Shown piece by piece: positions 27,120 to 37,617 of a stretch of 64,000 nucleotides of DNA (its first letter is position 1; each line of letters opens with the position of its first letter). Location of the stretch: NCBI RefSeq assembly GCF_016908855.1, contig NZ_JAFBER010000006.1, positions 62,001-126,000 on the forward strand. Reading direction: 5' to 3'. This stretch comes from Scopulibacillus daqui. Lineage in GTDB: Bacteria > Bacillota > Bacilli > Bacillales > Sporolactobacillaceae. Position numbers and translations under genes: made by a program. The notes beneath the pieces were generated by a model that saw only the letters and a list, made by a program, of their open reading frames with translations, had not been told where the DNA came from and did not search any database.

Positions 27120-27248
27120 ATAACAGCAAACAATAATGGCAAAAATGCCCCTACCCCTTCTGAAACACCTTCTGTAAATCAGGTTAAAGAAGAACCACAA
27201 GAAGAATCAACACTTGATCTAGATGAAATAGTTCTTCCTATGTTTTAA
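27120..27248 (+). pseudogene. Possible 3' remnant of a Pro/Glu-rich protein gene
   Basis: One frame reads TANNNGKNAPTPSETPS then VNQVKEEPQEES and ends in LDEIVLPMF with a stop. It looks protein-like (low-complexity Asn/Pro/Glu tail) but is preceded by stops and lacks a start or RBS. I therefore read it as the surviving 3' end of a lost gene. The remainder of 26865-27314 shows nothing I can support. Confidence 0.35.
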
Positions 27249-27314
27249 CTAGCGGGGTTCTATCCCCTGCTCTATCCAGTTATAATAAAACTAAATGAGA
27301 CTTGGAGGTTAAAC

Positions 27315-28052
27315 ATGAATTTCGATTATATCGATCAACTCAAACAAAAGTTAGATGATAAACGTCCTCTTCCTCCCAGTATTGTCAATAATCTTAGAGA
27401 TGTTTATCGTATTGAATGGACATACAATTCAAATGCGATTGAAGGAAATACATTAACACTTCTTGAAACAAAGATTGTTGTTGAAGAAGGTTTGACAATC
27501 GGCGGTAAAAAACTCAAAGAGCACTTTGAGGCTATAAACCATGCAGAAGCTATTGGTTATGTAGAAGAAATAGTTACAAATGAAGAAGATCTAACCCAGT
27601 TTATCATCAAAAACATACATCGCTTAATTCTTAAAAATATCGATGATGATAATGCAGGCAGATATAGAGAAACTAACGTAGGTATATCTGGTAGTCATCA
27701 TCGGCCGCCAGAACATCCTTTTATTCAAGAAAAAATGGACGAGTTGATGAGTTGTTATCACACCAATAAGACAATCTTACATCCTGTAGAATTAGCATCC
27801 CTGTTTCATTTTAAGTTCGTCTATATTCATCCCTTCTCAGACGGCAACGGTCGCACTGCTCGATTATTAATGAATTTAATCTTAATGCAATACGGTTATC
27901 CGCCAGCTATAATAAAGGCCAAAGACGAAAATCGTCTGCGTTATTATGAAGCATTAGAAAAAGCTAGTATTAAAGGTGAAACTGACGACTTTATTCAACT
28001 TGTCAGTGATTGTGTAATTGACAGCTTAAATCATTATTTAAGTATGTTTTAG
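27315..28052 (+). CDS. Fic-domain protein (predicted AMPylase) with N-terminal inhibitory motif
   Basis: 245 residues. The Fic core motif HPFSDGNGRTARLLMN (about residues 172-187) is intact, including the catalytic His and the Gly-Asn-Gly-Arg loop. Near the N-terminus TYNSNAIEGNTLTL carries the (S/T)xxxE(G/N) inhibitory helix of class II Fic proteins, with Glu expected to block ATP. Such proteins transfer AMP to protein hydroxyl groups. There is no HTH domain or separate antitoxin gene beside it, consistent with self-inhibition. The gene is more AT-rich than its neighbours and follows gene debris, which hints at acquisition. Confidence 0.9.
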   Translation: MNFDYIDQLKQKLDDKRPLPPSIVNNLRDVYRIEWTYNSNAIEGNTLTLLETKIVVEEGLTIGGKKLKEHFEAINHAEAIGYVEEIVTNEEDLTQFIIKNIHRLILKNIDDDNAGRYRETNVGISGSHHRPPEHPFIQEKMDELMSCYHTNKTILHPVELASLFHFKFVYIHPFSDGNGRTARLLMNLILMQYGYPPAIIKAKDENRLRYYEALEKASIKGETDDFIQLVSDCVIDSLNHYLSMF

Positions 28053-28340
28053 AGTAGGATAATATGGTACCTGTAGTTAGGGCACTTGAAAAAAAGAGTG
28101 TTTTATGCTCTTTCCTGCATGCCTTTTCCGATAACGAAAATAAAAAAGAAACTGGGCAATGATAATCAGTTAATAACTAAACCCCCACACTCATCCACTC
28201 AGGCCGATCCTCAGATCAATCGCTGAAAAATACATGCCATTTGCCGTACCGCGCCGATTCTAGCGGTATACAAATATAACGTTTTTTACATAACTTACTT
28301 GATATGAGGAAAAATACGGATGATAGAAAGGGGAATTTAT

Positions 28341-28532
28341 ATGGGAGCTATTGAAAAGAACGGATATACTTTTGACATTGAATACAGCGTCATGCTGCAA
28401 AAAGGTGCTGTTCACGTATACAAGGACGGACAATTTATACGAGAAATGCCTTTTCAATTTACCGGACAGGATCCCGACCCTGAAAAAATTGAACAAGTCG
28501 TCGATTCATTCTTTAATGATGAACATGAGTAA
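28341..28532 (+). CDS. 63-residue conserved small protein (DUF5370/YbxH-like)
   Basis: MGAIEKNGYTFDIEYSVML then QKGAVHVYKDGQFIREMPF is the pattern of a small Bacillus family of unknown function. The ATG at 28341 has AAAGGGG 7 bases upstream; an ATG seven codons earlier lacks an RBS. Its 3' end overlaps the tail of the truncated flavohemoprotein frame on the other strand by 27 bases. The preceding 28053-28340 interval shows no other gene. Confidence 0.7.
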   Translation: MGAIEKNGYTFDIEYSVMLQKGAVHVYKDGQFIREMPFQFTGQDPDPEKIEQVVDSFFNDEHE

Positions 28533-29642
28533 GATTGTATGTAAAAATCGGCTTTGTTGTTTGGCAAAATTGATTTGAGCCATTTCAAGGTCAATATAGC
28601 CTTCCTTATCAAAGCTGCCGGCGGCTATATCTTCCTCTGCCGGTTTTTCATAACATACATAAGATCTGACATTATCACGATTTGCGGCTAACTGTTCAAC
28701 ACGTTCTTTCATAACATGGGTTGAGCTGTTCGCCGTCGCATGAATAAAGGTCACCGAACGCTCAGGCAGTTTCTCCACAAGCATTTCTAACATACTTATG
28801 ACAGGAGTCAGCCCAATTCCTCCGCTGATCAGTACGATTGGAAGGTCATTATTGACAATCGTAAAGTCGCCGGCAGGAGCGGCAAACTCCAATATATCCC
28901 CCTCCTTAACCTTTTTATGAAGATACTGAGAGACAATGCCTGCGGGCGCCTCTCCATGAGCGTCCTCACGCTTGACGGTAATCCGATAATAATCCTTTCC
29001 CGGAGCATCTGATAAGCTGTAATGCCGCATGTGCGTATACTTTTCACCCTTAATAGCGGCTTTAAGCGTTAAATATTGCCCGGCTTTAAATGAAGCAATG
29101 GGCTTGCCGTCTTTAGGCTTTAAATAAAAAGATGCGACGGCGTCCGTCTCCGGAACTTTTTTATCAACAATAAACTCGCGAAAGCCTAACCAGCCGCCGG
29201 GAGCATGCTCAGTTTTATCATAAAGCTCTTTTTCAATATTTATAAAAACATCCGCTATGTACTTGTAAGCGGCTCTCCAAGCATCGGTCACTTCATCATC
29301 AGCAGCATCCCCAAGGACATCTTTCACTGCCTGAAGCAGCGTTTCACCTACAACCTGGTATTGATCAGGCTTAACACCTAAGGCTCTATGCTTTTCAGAA
29401 ATCCGCATCACAAGAGGTCTGATCGCATCTAAATGATTAATGTTTTCGCCGGCAGCATAGACAGCATAAGCTAATGCTTCCTGTTGCCCCCCTCTCTTTT
29501 GATTGGTTTGATTAAACATATGATAAAGTTCTGGAGCCTTTGAAAATAACAGCTTATAAAAACGCATGCCAATTTCGTGACTGTGTTCTTTTAAGACAGG
29601 TGCCGTTTCTTTAACTATGTCAAGTGCTTTTTCATCAAGCAT
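28506..29642 (-). pseudogene. hmp: Flavohemoprotein (nitric oxide dioxygenase), C-terminus lost
   Basis: Hmp detoxifies NO using a globin domain and an FAD/NAD reductase. Present: globin domain (residues 1-138; Tyr in MRFYKLLF, proximal His in SEKHRALGV), FAD domain (about 150-260; MRHYSLSDAP) and the start of the NAD domain (LISGGIGLTPVISMLE). The sequence follows the family to GYIDLE, then changes to an unrelated tail (about 25 residues) instead of the expected Cys-Gly-Pro NAD segment and Phe/Glu-rich end. The last roughly 50 residues are thus missing. It could still bind heme and O2, but reductase function is doubtful. A 3' deletion next to the small gene at 28341 is likely. Confidence 0.8.
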
Positions 29643-29815
29643 CGTTTGCTCACCTACTGTTTAAAAAATATTTACATTTCAAGTAAAAAGGTCTATTTGC
29701 CATAAAAATTTAACCTTTTCTATTTCCATTTTTGACATATTTTTTATAAATATAAGCATTGTTGTTCTTTCTTATTTTTCAATGCGACTTAATAAATAAT
29801 TTCATAAAAACTAAG

Positions 29816-29845
29816 TTGACTTATCGGAATAATTGGGGTTATGAT
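29816..29845 (+). promoter_or_regulatory. Predicted promoter of cysJI
   Basis: TTGACT (29816-29821) and TATGAT (29840-29845) with an 18-base spacer, about 185 bases before cysJ. The intervening leader has a GC-richer patch (about 29888-29920), but no S-box or T-box signature. The rest of 29643-30028 is AT-rich with no gene. Confidence 0.6.
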
Positions 29846-30028
29846 TAAAAATAATAAAAAATGAAAGAAAACTCAGATGGTGCCAATTCTTAAAACGCTG
29901 GCGGCTGCCCGGCTGAATTTAGCCTCTATTTATCCAATGCAAATATCCAGAAAATACAAAAATGACTGGTCGGACAACCGAAGGTCCTAACTTTAAAAGC
30001 TAACTATTCCTTTGTGAGGTGAATAACT

Positions 30029-31882
30029 TTGAAGTTCGAGGTAACGAATAGTCCTTTTAGTCAAGAGCAGGCCGAACTCCTTAACCGCCTGCTGCCAACA
30101 TTAACAGAAAAACAAAAAATTTGGCTGAGCGGATTTTTTGCCCATTTTGAAGACGCTGATGTTTCAACGGGCGATTCCGCCGGTCAAAAACAGCTAGCTG
30201 CGGCACCGCCTGTTGACAGTGCCAGACAGGACGCTTCCCGGGAAGTCACGATACTTTTTGGCTCAGAGACAGGCAATGCCCAGTCGCTTGCTGAAGACGT
30301 ACACCAAAAGTTAAAGGACCGAGGTTTTCAAACAACCCTTTCCTCAATGGATGATTTTAAACCAAAAAATATAAAAAAGGTTCAGGATTTGCTGATCATA
30401 ACGGCTACACATGGCGAAGGAGACCCTCCGGATAATGCCCGGTCGTTCTATGAATTCCTTAACAGCAGAAAAGCGCCTAAATTAGAAGGTCTGCGCTTCT
30501 CAGTACTCTCTCTTGGAGATCAGTCTTATGAATTTTTCTGTCAAACGGGCAAAGATTTTGACAAACGGCTGGAGGAATTAGGCGGTGAAAGGTTCTATGC
30601 ACGGGTGGATTGTGATGTTGATTTTGACGAACCCGCAGCCGCTTGGATAGACGGGATCTTAAGCAAATTAGAAGAAGACAAAGCGGTTAATCCTGCAAAT
30701 GAACAAAAAATCTTATCCATACAGCCGCAAACAAAATCACAGCCAAAACTGGCGGACTATTCAAGAACAAATCCATTTAAAGCGGAAGTCATTGAAAATT
30801 TGAAACTTAACGGACGAGGATCAAACAAAGAAACCCGCCATCTCGAATTATCTTTGGAAGGCTCTAATCTTGCTTTTGAACCAGGGGACAGTCTAGGCAT
30901 ATTCCCTAAAAATGCCCCCGGTCTTGCCGATTCAATTATCAATCAGATGAACTGGAAACCTGAAGACATCGTTACCATCAATAAACAAGGCGAAACGCTT
31001 CCGCTGCGCGAAGCTCTAATCTCCCATTACGAGATTACTAGATTGACGAAGCCAATGCTGACGCAAGCAGCACAGCTTTTTTCTAATGAAAGACTGAATG
31101 AACTCCTTAAGCCGGGCCATGAGGAAGAATTAAGAGCTTATCTTGATGGTCGAGACCTGCTTGATTTTGTGCGGGATTTTTCACCTAAAGAAGTACCGTC
31201 AAGCGAATTCGTACACATTCTTCGAAAAATGCCTCCCCGGCTTTACTCAATCTCGAGCAGCCTTAAGGCGAATCCTGATGAAGTGCATCTGACTATGGGA
31301 ACCGTGAGATATAAGGCGTTCGGACGCAATCGGATCGGTGTCTGCTCTGGACAGTGTGCGGAACGGGTAGAACCCGGCGACTTCTTGCCCGTCTATATTC
31401 ACCGAAACCCGAACTTTAAATTCCCATCGGACCCTGATACACCGATCATTATGGTAGGACCTGGCACCGGTGTTGCTCCTTTTAGATCCTTCCTGCAAGA
31501 ACGTGAGGAAACAGGTGTGAAAGGAAAAACATGGCTGTTCTTTGGCGATCAGCATTTTAAAACAGATTTTCTTTATCAAGTTGAATGGCAAAAGTGGCTG
31601 AAAGATGGTGTGCTGTCAAAAATGGATGTCGCATTCTCCCGGGATAGCGCTAAGAAGGTGTATGTGCAGCACCGCATGCTTGAGAAAAGCCGCGATATTT
31701 ATCAGTGGTTAGAAGAAGGCGCCAGTTTATATATTTGCGGCGACGAAAAAAATATGGCAAAAGATGTGCACCAAACACTGACAAAAATTCTTGAAAAGGA
31801 AGGCGGCCTGAACCGGGAAGAAGCCGAAAATTATCTAACAGACATGCGGCATCAAAAACGATATCAACGTGATGTCTACTAG
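30029..31882 (+). CDS. cysJ: Sulfite reductase [NADPH] flavoprotein subunit
   Basis: Passes electrons from NADPH via FAD and FMN to the sulfite reductase hemoprotein in assimilatory sulfate reduction. The 617-residue protein has a flavodoxin domain (about 72-210; TILFGSETGNAQSLAED, TATHGEGDPPDNA, LSLGDQSYEFFC) and an FNR-type domain (PRLYSISSS, GVCSGQCAE, VGPGTGVAPFRSFLQERE, YICGDEKNMAKDV). The TTG start has GAGGTG seven bases upstream. cysI follows 20 bp later, the standard cysJI order. Confidence 0.96.
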   Translation: MKFEVTNSPFSQEQAELLNRLLPTLTEKQKIWLSGFFAHFEDADVSTGDSAGQKQLAAAPPVDSARQDASREVTILFGSETGNAQSLAEDVHQKLKDRGFQTTLSSMDDFKPKNIKKVQDLLIITATHGEGDPPDNARSFYEFLNSRKAPKLEGLRFSVLSLGDQSYEFFCQTGKDFDKRLEELGGERFYARVDCDVDFDEPAAAWIDGILSKLEEDKAVNPANEQKILSIQPQTKSQPKLADYSRTNPFKAEVIENLKLNGRGSNKETRHLELSLEGSNLAFEPGDSLGIFPKNAPGLADSIINQMNWKPEDIVTINKQGETLPLREALISHYEITRLTKPMLTQAAQLFSNERLNELLKPGHEEELRAYLDGRDLLDFVRDFSPKEVPSSEFVHILRKMPPRLYSISSSLKANPDEVHLTMGTVRYKAFGRNRIGVCSGQCAERVEPGDFLPVYIHRNPNFKFPSDPDTPIIMVGPGTGVAPFRSFLQEREETGVKGKTWLFFGDQHFKTDFLYQVEWQKWLKDGVLSKMDVAFSRDSAKKVYVQHRMLEKSRDIYQWLEEGASLYICGDEKNMAKDVHQTLTKILEKEGGLNREEAENYLTDMRHQKRYQRDVY

Positions 31883-31905
31883 GATAAATTGAAAGGAGTT
31901 TAATG

Positions 31906-33648
31906 ATGGCTAAACATGATATAACGCCAAAAAATAAGCAGCTGAGCGACCTTGAGCGGATAAAACGCGAAAGCAACTACCTTCGGGGCACGATTGCAGA
32001 AGGGCTTGAAGAACAGTTAACCGGCGCGTTGTCTGAAGATGATAATAAGCTGTTAAAGTTTCATGGAAGCTACCAGCAAGATAATCGGGATTTGCGCGAT
32101 GAGCGAAGGCGCCAGAAGCTTGAACCAGACTATCAGTTTATGGTGCGCGTCCGGACGCCAGGCGGTGTCACCACACCTAAGCAATGGTTAATTTTAGATC
32201 ATCTCTCACAAAAATATGCTAACGGCACTATCAAATTAACCACCAGGCAATGCTTCCAAATGCACGGCATTTTAAAATGGCATCTTAAGAAGACTTTTCA
32301 AGAAATTAACGGCGCACTTCTAAGCACCTTGGCCGCTTGCGGAGATGTTAACCGAAATGTCATGTGCAGTCCAAATCCTTACCAATCGGAGGTTCATTCA
32401 GAAGTCTATGAATGGGCGGAGAAACTCGATAAATCTCTTGCCCCAAGGACAAGAGCGTATCATGAGATCTGGCTGGATGAAGAGAAGGTGGTAGATACCC
32501 GGGAATCGGATGAAGACGTTGAACCTATGTACGGCCCTGTCTATTTGCCAAGGAAATTTAAAATCGGCATTGCGGTTCCTCCTTCCAATGATGTAGATAT
32601 TTTCTCGCATGATTTAGGTTTTATCGCCATTTTAGAAGACGGGCAATTGCAAGGATTTAATGTTGTTGTTGGCGGCGGCATGGGGATGACCCATGGAAAT
32701 ATCGACACGTATCCTCAAATAGGCCGTGTTGCCGGCTTTATTCCGGCCCACAAAATGGTTGAGGTTGCTGAAAAGGTCATCACCATCCAAAGGGATTACG
32801 GCAACCGCTCGGATAGAAAGAATGCGCGTTTTAAATATACGATTGATGCCCGGGGTCTTGATTGGTTTAAAGATGAATTAAATGAACGATTAGGCTGGCA
32901 GCTTGAAGAGGCACGTCCGTATCACTTTGACCATAACGGCGATCGCTACGGCTGGTTGGAAGGCAGCAACGGCATGTGGCATTTGAATCTGTTTATTCAA
33001 AACGGCCGGGTCAAAGATTTCAAAGACTATCCGCTCATGACCGGTCTCCGGGAAATTGCCAAAGTTCATACGGGCGAATTCCGTCTTACTCCTAACCAAA
33101 ACATTATTATCGCTAATGTGACTAGCGAGAAAAAACCGGAAATTGAAGCATTGGTTAAAAAGTACGGACTGACGGAAGGGAAGCAATATTCGGCATTGCG
33201 GAGAAATTCGATGGCGTGCGTTGCTCTTCCGACTTGCGGTCTTGCTATGGCCGAATCGGAACGGTACCTCCCTTCTTTATTAGATAAAATCGAGGTCATT
33301 TTAGATGAAGCCGGCCTGCGGGATGAAGAAATTGTCATTCGCATGTCAGGATGCCCCAACGGCTGTTCCCGGCCGGCACTAGCCGAAATTGCCTTTATCG
33401 GCAAAGCCCCCGGCAAATATAATTTGTATCTGGGCGGCGGTTTCAGCGGCGAACGTTTGAATAAACTTTACCGTGAAAATCTTGGAGAAGAAGAAATACT
33501 TAATGAGCTCCGTCCAATTCTTCTTCATTATGCGAAAGAACGGCAAGAAGGTGAACACTTTGGAGATTTTGTTATTCGGGCCGGCTATGTTGAAGAAGTT
33601 CATTCGGGGCTTGATTTTCATAAAAAAAAATCGGAAGTATTGATCTAG
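31906..33648 (+). CDS. cysI: Sulfite reductase hemoprotein subunit
   Basis: Reduces sulfite to sulfide using siroheme and a 4Fe-4S cluster. The 580-residue protein shows the two NirBSir repeats and the four cluster cysteines in [15 protein letters not shown]-type (preceded by Ala-Cys) and [11 protein letters not shown] contexts. It also has the siroheme-binding arginine-rich segment [14 protein letters not shown] and [14 protein letters not shown] take the second of two adjacent ATGs (7 bases from AAAGGAG). It ends before a bidirectional terminator near 33780. Confidence 0.96.
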   Translation: MAKHDITPKNKQLSDLERIKRESNYLRGTIAEGLEEQLTGALSEDDNKLLKFHGSYQQDNRDLRDERRRQKLEPDYQFMVRVRTPGGVTTPKQWLILDHLSQKYANGTIKLTTRQCFQMHGILKWHLKKTFQEINGALLSTLAACGDVNRNVMCSPNPYQSEVHSEVYEWAEKLDKSLAPRTRAYHEIWLDEEKVVDTRESDEDVEPMYGPVYLPRKFKIGIAVPPSNDVDIFSHDLGFIAILEDGQLQGFNVVVGGGMGMTHGNIDTYPQIGRVAGFIPAHKMVEVAEKVITIQRDYGNRSDRKNARFKYTIDARGLDWFKDELNERLGWQLEEARPYHFDHNGDRYGWLEGSNGMWHLNLFIQNGRVKDFKDYPLMTGLREIAKVHTGEFRLTPNQNIIIANVTSEKKPEIEALVKKYGLTEGKQYSALRRNSMACVALPTCGLAMAESERYLPSLLDKIEVILDEAGLRDEEIVIRMSGCPNGCSRPALAEIAFIGKAPGKYNLYLGGGFSGERLNKLYRENLGEEEILNELRPILLHYAKERQEGEHFGDFVIRAGYVEEVHSGLDFHKKKSEVLI

Positions 33649-33778
33649 CCTTTGAAAGCACATAGCCAGATGAATAATCATACCGAAGACATGTTTAACT
33701 TTATCTGCTATATATGATTTTTTTTAACCCGAAGAATAGTCTGTCAATATATACCTGTTGATTTTTACTGATATATGC

Positions 33779-33812
33779 ACAAAAGAGAGCCCAAAAGGAC
33801 TCTCTTTTTTTA
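33779..33812. terminator. Bidirectional terminator between cysI and ygaD
   Basis: AAAAGAGAG/CTCTCTTTTTTT hairpin; T-runs on both sides serve the convergent cysI and ygaD genes. Confidence 0.85.
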
Positions 33813-33823
33813 CTGGAATTTAT

Positions 33824-35578
33824 TCACAGGGTCAGGCCACCTTGGACTTGGAACAAATCGAAGTAGCTGCCCCTTTTTTCCATAAGTTCATAGTGATTGC
33901 CGATTTCGGTGATTTGGCCGTTTTCTATAACAACGATACGATCGGCGTGAGTTATCGTCGATAATCTATGAGCAACGATGAATGTTGTCCGGTCTTTGGC
34001 CAGATCTTCAAGAGCTTCTTGAATAAGATGCTCGCTTTCAAGGTCTAGAGCTGATGTGGCTTCGTCCAAGACTAATAATGGCGGATTTTTCAAGAAAACC
34101 CGCGCTATTGAAATGCGTTGTTTTTGACCTCCCGACAGCTTAACGCCGCGTTCGCCGACCTTAGTATCATATCCTTCCGGAAGCCTCATAATGAAATCGT
34201 GGGCATTGGCTGCTTTAGCTGCTTGGATAACTTCTTCATCAGTCGCATAGGGATTCCCCATTTTAATATTGCTTTTTACTGATTCACTAAATAAAATGGT
34301 ATCCTGAAGCACCATGCCAATTTTGTCTCTAAGCGATCTTACTTTAAAATCGCGGATATCGCGTCCATCAAGTTCTATGGCACCGCTTGTGACATCGTAA
34401 AACCTCGGTATGAGACTGACGAGCGTTGACTTGCCGCCCCCGCTCATTCCTACAAGCGCAATCGTTTCTCCCGGCTTGACGTCAAGATTAATATGGGATA
34501 AGGCTGGGGATTCACCTTTGTTGTAATAAAAAGAGACATCGCGGAAGCTGACATGGCCGTCGACAATATCAAGTGTTTTCGCATCGGGTTTATCTTGAAT
34601 ATCGTATTTTTCGTCTAAAAATTCAAAAACCCTATCCATGGAAGCAATTGACTGAGTTAATGTCGTTGATGAGTTCACGAGTCTTTTCAGCGGATCATAT
34701 AATTGATTCAAATAAGAAAAGAACGCGACTAAGGTGCCGATCTGCTTAAGGTCTCCGGAAATAACAAGATAGGAACCGACGCCAATGACAAGAAGCGGGG
34801 AAATATCCGTAACAGTATTTACTACTGCAAAGGTTTTGGCATTCCAGCTTGTATGATCTAAGGCTTTTTGCCAAAAGTTCTTATTTTTTTCGGCAAACTG
34901 TTCCTGTTCGTAATCTTCTAATGCAAAACTCTTAATGACACTAATCCCCTGAACACGTTCATGGAGATGGCCTTGTACTTCAGCAAGCGCTTGAGAGCGG
35001 CTCCTTGTCAATTGCCTTAATTTAGAATAGAAAACCTTAACGATAATAGCGTATACCGGGAACATAATAATAGAGATTAAAGCAAGAATCCAGTTTAGCC
35101 AGAACATAATGATTAAAGCGATAAGAACAGTTGACATATCCAGCCAAATGTTCATTAAGCCTGTAATGACAAATGTTTTCGTTTGTTCCACATCATTAAT
35201 GACTCTGGAGATAATTTCACCGATTTTACTATTGGAGTAATAGCGCAGACTTAATTTTTGAATATGGGCAAATAGTGTATCACGAATGTCATACAGCACT
35301 TTGTTTCCTGTCCATTGAGCAAAGTATTGACGATAATATTCGATCGGCGGACGTACGACAACAAAAATAAAAAAAGCGCCTCCCAGCAAATAGAGAAGCT
35401 TTTTCAGCTTTTCGGCATCTGATAATGATGTAGTATTAAGAATATCATCAATGACATACTTGAAAATTAAAGGAAGCAATAAAGGAATCCCAAACTTTAC
35501 GAGTCCGACAATAACCGTAACAATGATTTGTTTTGTATACGGTTTGACAAATTTCATATATCGTTTAATGCTGCCCAG
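33824..35578 (-). CDS. ygaD: ABC exporter, fused membrane and ATPase domains (YgaD)
   Basis: Half-transporter of the MsbA/LmrA type. Six membrane helices span about residues 20-300, and the nucleotide-binding domain is C-terminal: Walker [25 protein letters not shown], Walker [14 protein letters not shown]-loop IVAHRLSTI. The substrate is unknown. The first ATG is at 35557, but the conserved N-terminus seems to begin seven codons earlier at CTG-GGC-AGC-ATT ([14 protein letters not shown]), with AGGTGAT about 5-8 bases upstream. I therefore place the start at this CTG; the ATG is the conservative alternative. ygaC ends 10 bp upstream, so the two form an operon as in B. subtilis. Confidence 0.93.
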   Translation of the reverse strand: MGSIKRYMKFVKPYTKQIIVTVIVGLVKFGIPLLLPLIFKYVIDDILNTTSLSDAEKLKKLLYLLGGAFFIFVVVRPPIEYYRQYFAQWTGNKVLYDIRDTLFAHIQKLSLRYYSNSKIGEIISRVINDVEQTKTFVITGLMNIWLDMSTVLIALIIMFWLNWILALISIIMFPVYAIIVKVFYSKLRQLTRSRSQALAEVQGHLHERVQGISVIKSFALEDYEQEQFAEKNKNFWQKALDHTSWNAKTFAVVNTVTDISPLLVIGVGSYLVISGDLKQIGTLVAFFSYLNQLYDPLKRLVNSSTTLTQSIASMDRVFEFLDEKYDIQDKPDAKTLDIVDGHVSFRDVSFYYNKGESPALSHINLDVKPGETIALVGMSGGGKSTLVSLIPRFYDVTSGAIELDGRDIRDFKVRSLRDKIGMVLQDTILFSESVKSNIKMGNPYATDEEVIQAAKAANAHDFIMRLPEGYDTKVGERGVKLSGGQKQRISIARVFLKNPPLLVLDEATSALDLESEHLIQEALEDLAKDRTTFIVAHRLSTITHADRIVVIENGQITEIGNHYELMEKRGSYFDLFQVQGGLTL

Positions 35579-35588
35579 AATGCATCAC

Positions 35589-36122
35589 CTAATTCCTTAC
35601 TAACTTTTTATATAAGCTGTACCACTTGTCCACAAAACTTGGATTAAAAGGTCCTTTCTTGTTTTTTATCCAGTCAATCAATTCTTGCACATGACTTTTT
35701 AAGATATTATCGAGTTTCTTTGGATAATTCATTTTCCGCTTATGCAAAGAGTATTCATCTTCGTCAAGCAATTTATATGAACCATTTGGATATACTTTAA
35801 TATCGAGATCATAATCGATGTACTTAAGAGCTTCCTCGTCCCAAGTAATCGGCGATCCTAAATTACAGTAGTAATAAATACCGTCTTGGCGGATCATGCA
35901 AATAATATTGAACCATTCTTTGGTGCTGAAATACGTGATAGCAGGTTCTTTTGTCCGCCAATGTCTTCCGTCGGATTCAATAACCAATGTTTGGTCATTG
36001 GCGCCAATGACTGTATCTTGAGTTCCTTTTAAAACCATTGTTTCTTCCCATACACGATGCAGCGTACCGTCGTGCTTATAACTCTGTATTTGAATGATCT
36101 GGCCCATACGAGGAAAACGCAT
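35589..36122 (-). CDS. ygaC: DUF402 nucleoside di-/triphosphatase (YgaC)
   Basis: 177-residue DUF402 protein. Relatives hydrolyse nucleoside tri- and diphosphates in a metal-dependent way. Conserved features are [24 protein letters not shown], and the metal site region YYCNLGSP ... [14 protein letters not shown]. The start giving MRFPRMGQ has AAAGGGG seven bases before it; a longer frame from 36164 does not. Position next to ygaD is conserved with B. subtilis. Confidence 0.9.
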   Translation of the reverse strand: MRFPRMGQIIQIQSYKHDGTLHRVWEETMVLKGTQDTVIGANDQTLVIESDGRHWRTKEPAITYFSTKEWFNIICMIRQDGIYYYCNLGSPITWDEEALKYIDYDLDIKVYPNGSYKLLDEDEYSLHKRKMNYPKKLDNILKSHVQELIDWIKNKKGPFNPSFVDKWYSLYKKLVRN

Positions 36123-36332
36123 CGTTGTTCCCCTTTCATATAAAAAGTGACATTGATATATCAATAATTATAACTTGTCTCCAAAAAATTTTAAAATAAT
36201 ATAACAATATGTTTTACATTTTTTCTAACATTGATACAAACTACTCTGCAACCGCGCGGATTTGAAAATGATTAAATTAATTTGTATAATCAAAAATTAC
36301 TTAGAAAAAGAAAACAAAAGCAGGTGTATTTT

Positions 36333-37134
36333 TTGAAAATTAAAAGTGTAAATTCCAGAAGCATATTAACTAAAACGAGTGGTTATTTAGATGGATTTAC
36401 ACATAGCTTAAATCCCTATATAGGATGCGCGTTTGGTTGTAGTTACTGTTATGTCAGAAAAATGCCTGTTTCTATATTTCACAATGGAGAATGGGGGGAT
36501 TGGGTAGATTACAAAGAAAATGCTATTGAGCTTTTAAAAAAAGAACTAAAAAAGAATATGTTAATTTTTATGTCTTCGAGTACAGACCCATATCAACCTT
36601 TAGAAAGCAAGTTAAAATTAACACAAAGGATATTAGAAACAATGGTATTAAATCCTCCAGATTATGTATTTATACAAACACGCAGCCCCATGATTAAAAG
36701 GGATGTATCTATTATAAAGCAGTTGCCACCTGAACATTATAGGGTTGGAATAACAATTGAAACGGATAGGAAAGACATACTAAAAGAATTTACACCTAAT
36801 ACGCCATCTTTTTTGAGCAGGTTACGAACTTTAGAGCTTCTTCAAAGAAATAATATTCCTACACAAGCAACAATCTCACCCATTCTTCCTTATAGTAACA
36901 ACTTTTTTTTACACGCTTAAAAAAGTTACTAAAAAAGTAGTTATAGATGACTTTTACACTGGTGACGGCGCTAATGGAAAAAGATCGTTATCTTTAGGTG
37001 TTGAAAATAAGTTAAAGTTGCTTAATGAGAGCCCTTGGCTGTCTCCTCGAAAATTAATTGAAGCAATTGAAAGTGCGAAAAGAATTTTTGGAGAAGAAAA
37101 CGTCTTTTTTGGTAAAAAAGGTTTTATGAAGTAA
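36333..37134 (+). pseudogene. SPL-like radical SAM protein, frameshifted
   Basis: Radical S-adenosylmethionine enzyme of the COG1533 (spore photoproduct lyase-related) group. The cluster motif CAFGCSYCYV (Cys-x3-Cys-x2-Cys) follows SLNPYIG near residue 30. FMSSSTDPYQPLE and VGITIETDR are also typical. The frame ends early after LPYSNNFF in a run of eight T (36903-36910). With seven T it would continue as YTLKKVTKKVVIDDFYTGDG to GKKGFMK and stop at 37134, giving the family length of about 267 residues. A TTG start at 36333 has AGGTG upstream. The region is much more AT-rich than both neighbours. A sequencing error in the T-run is possible. Confidence 0.78.
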
Positions 37135-37330
37135 GTATTAACATTTTTATTTCTGTTTTTTCATTTTTAAACATTCATTTGGTTTTATGTAACTTTAAGG
37201 CAGCTACTAAAAAACAATACTTTAATAAACATTGTTCGAATATTATTATGCCCCTATCATCCTTTAGTCATTTACCCACAGGCACATAGAACACCGCCGA
37301 TTGTCCAAGATAAAGGACAAGGAGGTGTTA

Positions 37331-37525
37331 ATGAAAATGGTTGATGAAAAGCAAACGCCTGACTTTGATGCATTAAATGACCGATTAATTGCAGAACAGC
37401 CAAAAGGGCCGACGTTTGGCATTAAAACAAATTTAGATCCTAAAACACCGTTTGAAGAGAACCCTTATGCGGAAAATGTCAAAAGCAAAAAAGAACGGGA
37501 ACAGCTGGAAGATTTTTTCGAGTAA
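37331..37525 (+). CDS. 64-residue acidic protein of unknown function
   Basis: Highly charged, probably disordered protein: MKMVDEKQTPDFDALNDRL, then Lys/Pro-rich PKGPTFGIKTNLDPKTPFEENPY and an acidic end EQLEDFFE. A very strong RBS (AAGGAGGTG) precedes the ATG. It lies between the radical SAM pseudogene and sspE and ends 15 bp before a terminator. Small, charged proteins near sspE are often spore-related, but I do not recognise a family. Confidence 0.7.
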   Translation: MKMVDEKQTPDFDALNDRLIAEQPKGPTFGIKTNLDPKTPFEENPYAENVKSKKEREQLEDFFE

Positions 37526-37539
37526 AATGGCGTAAAAAT

Positions 37540-37575
37540 AAATGAAGCTATCCAGGTCGGATAGCTTCATTTATA
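37540..37575. terminator. Bidirectional terminator between the 64-residue gene and sspE
   Basis: AAATGAAGCTATCC/GGATAGCTTCATTT hairpin with short loop AGGTC; the minus-strand tail ATTTATTTTT suits sspE. Confidence 0.85.
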
Positions 37576-37617
37576 TTCAAGCTCCCTGTTAGGAAGCTAT
37601 TCATGTGTAAGGTGATG

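Noticed and set aside
29846-30028. S-box (SAM) riboswitch in front of cysJ
   Set aside because: None of the conserved S-box strings is present; only a GC-richer patch is seen.
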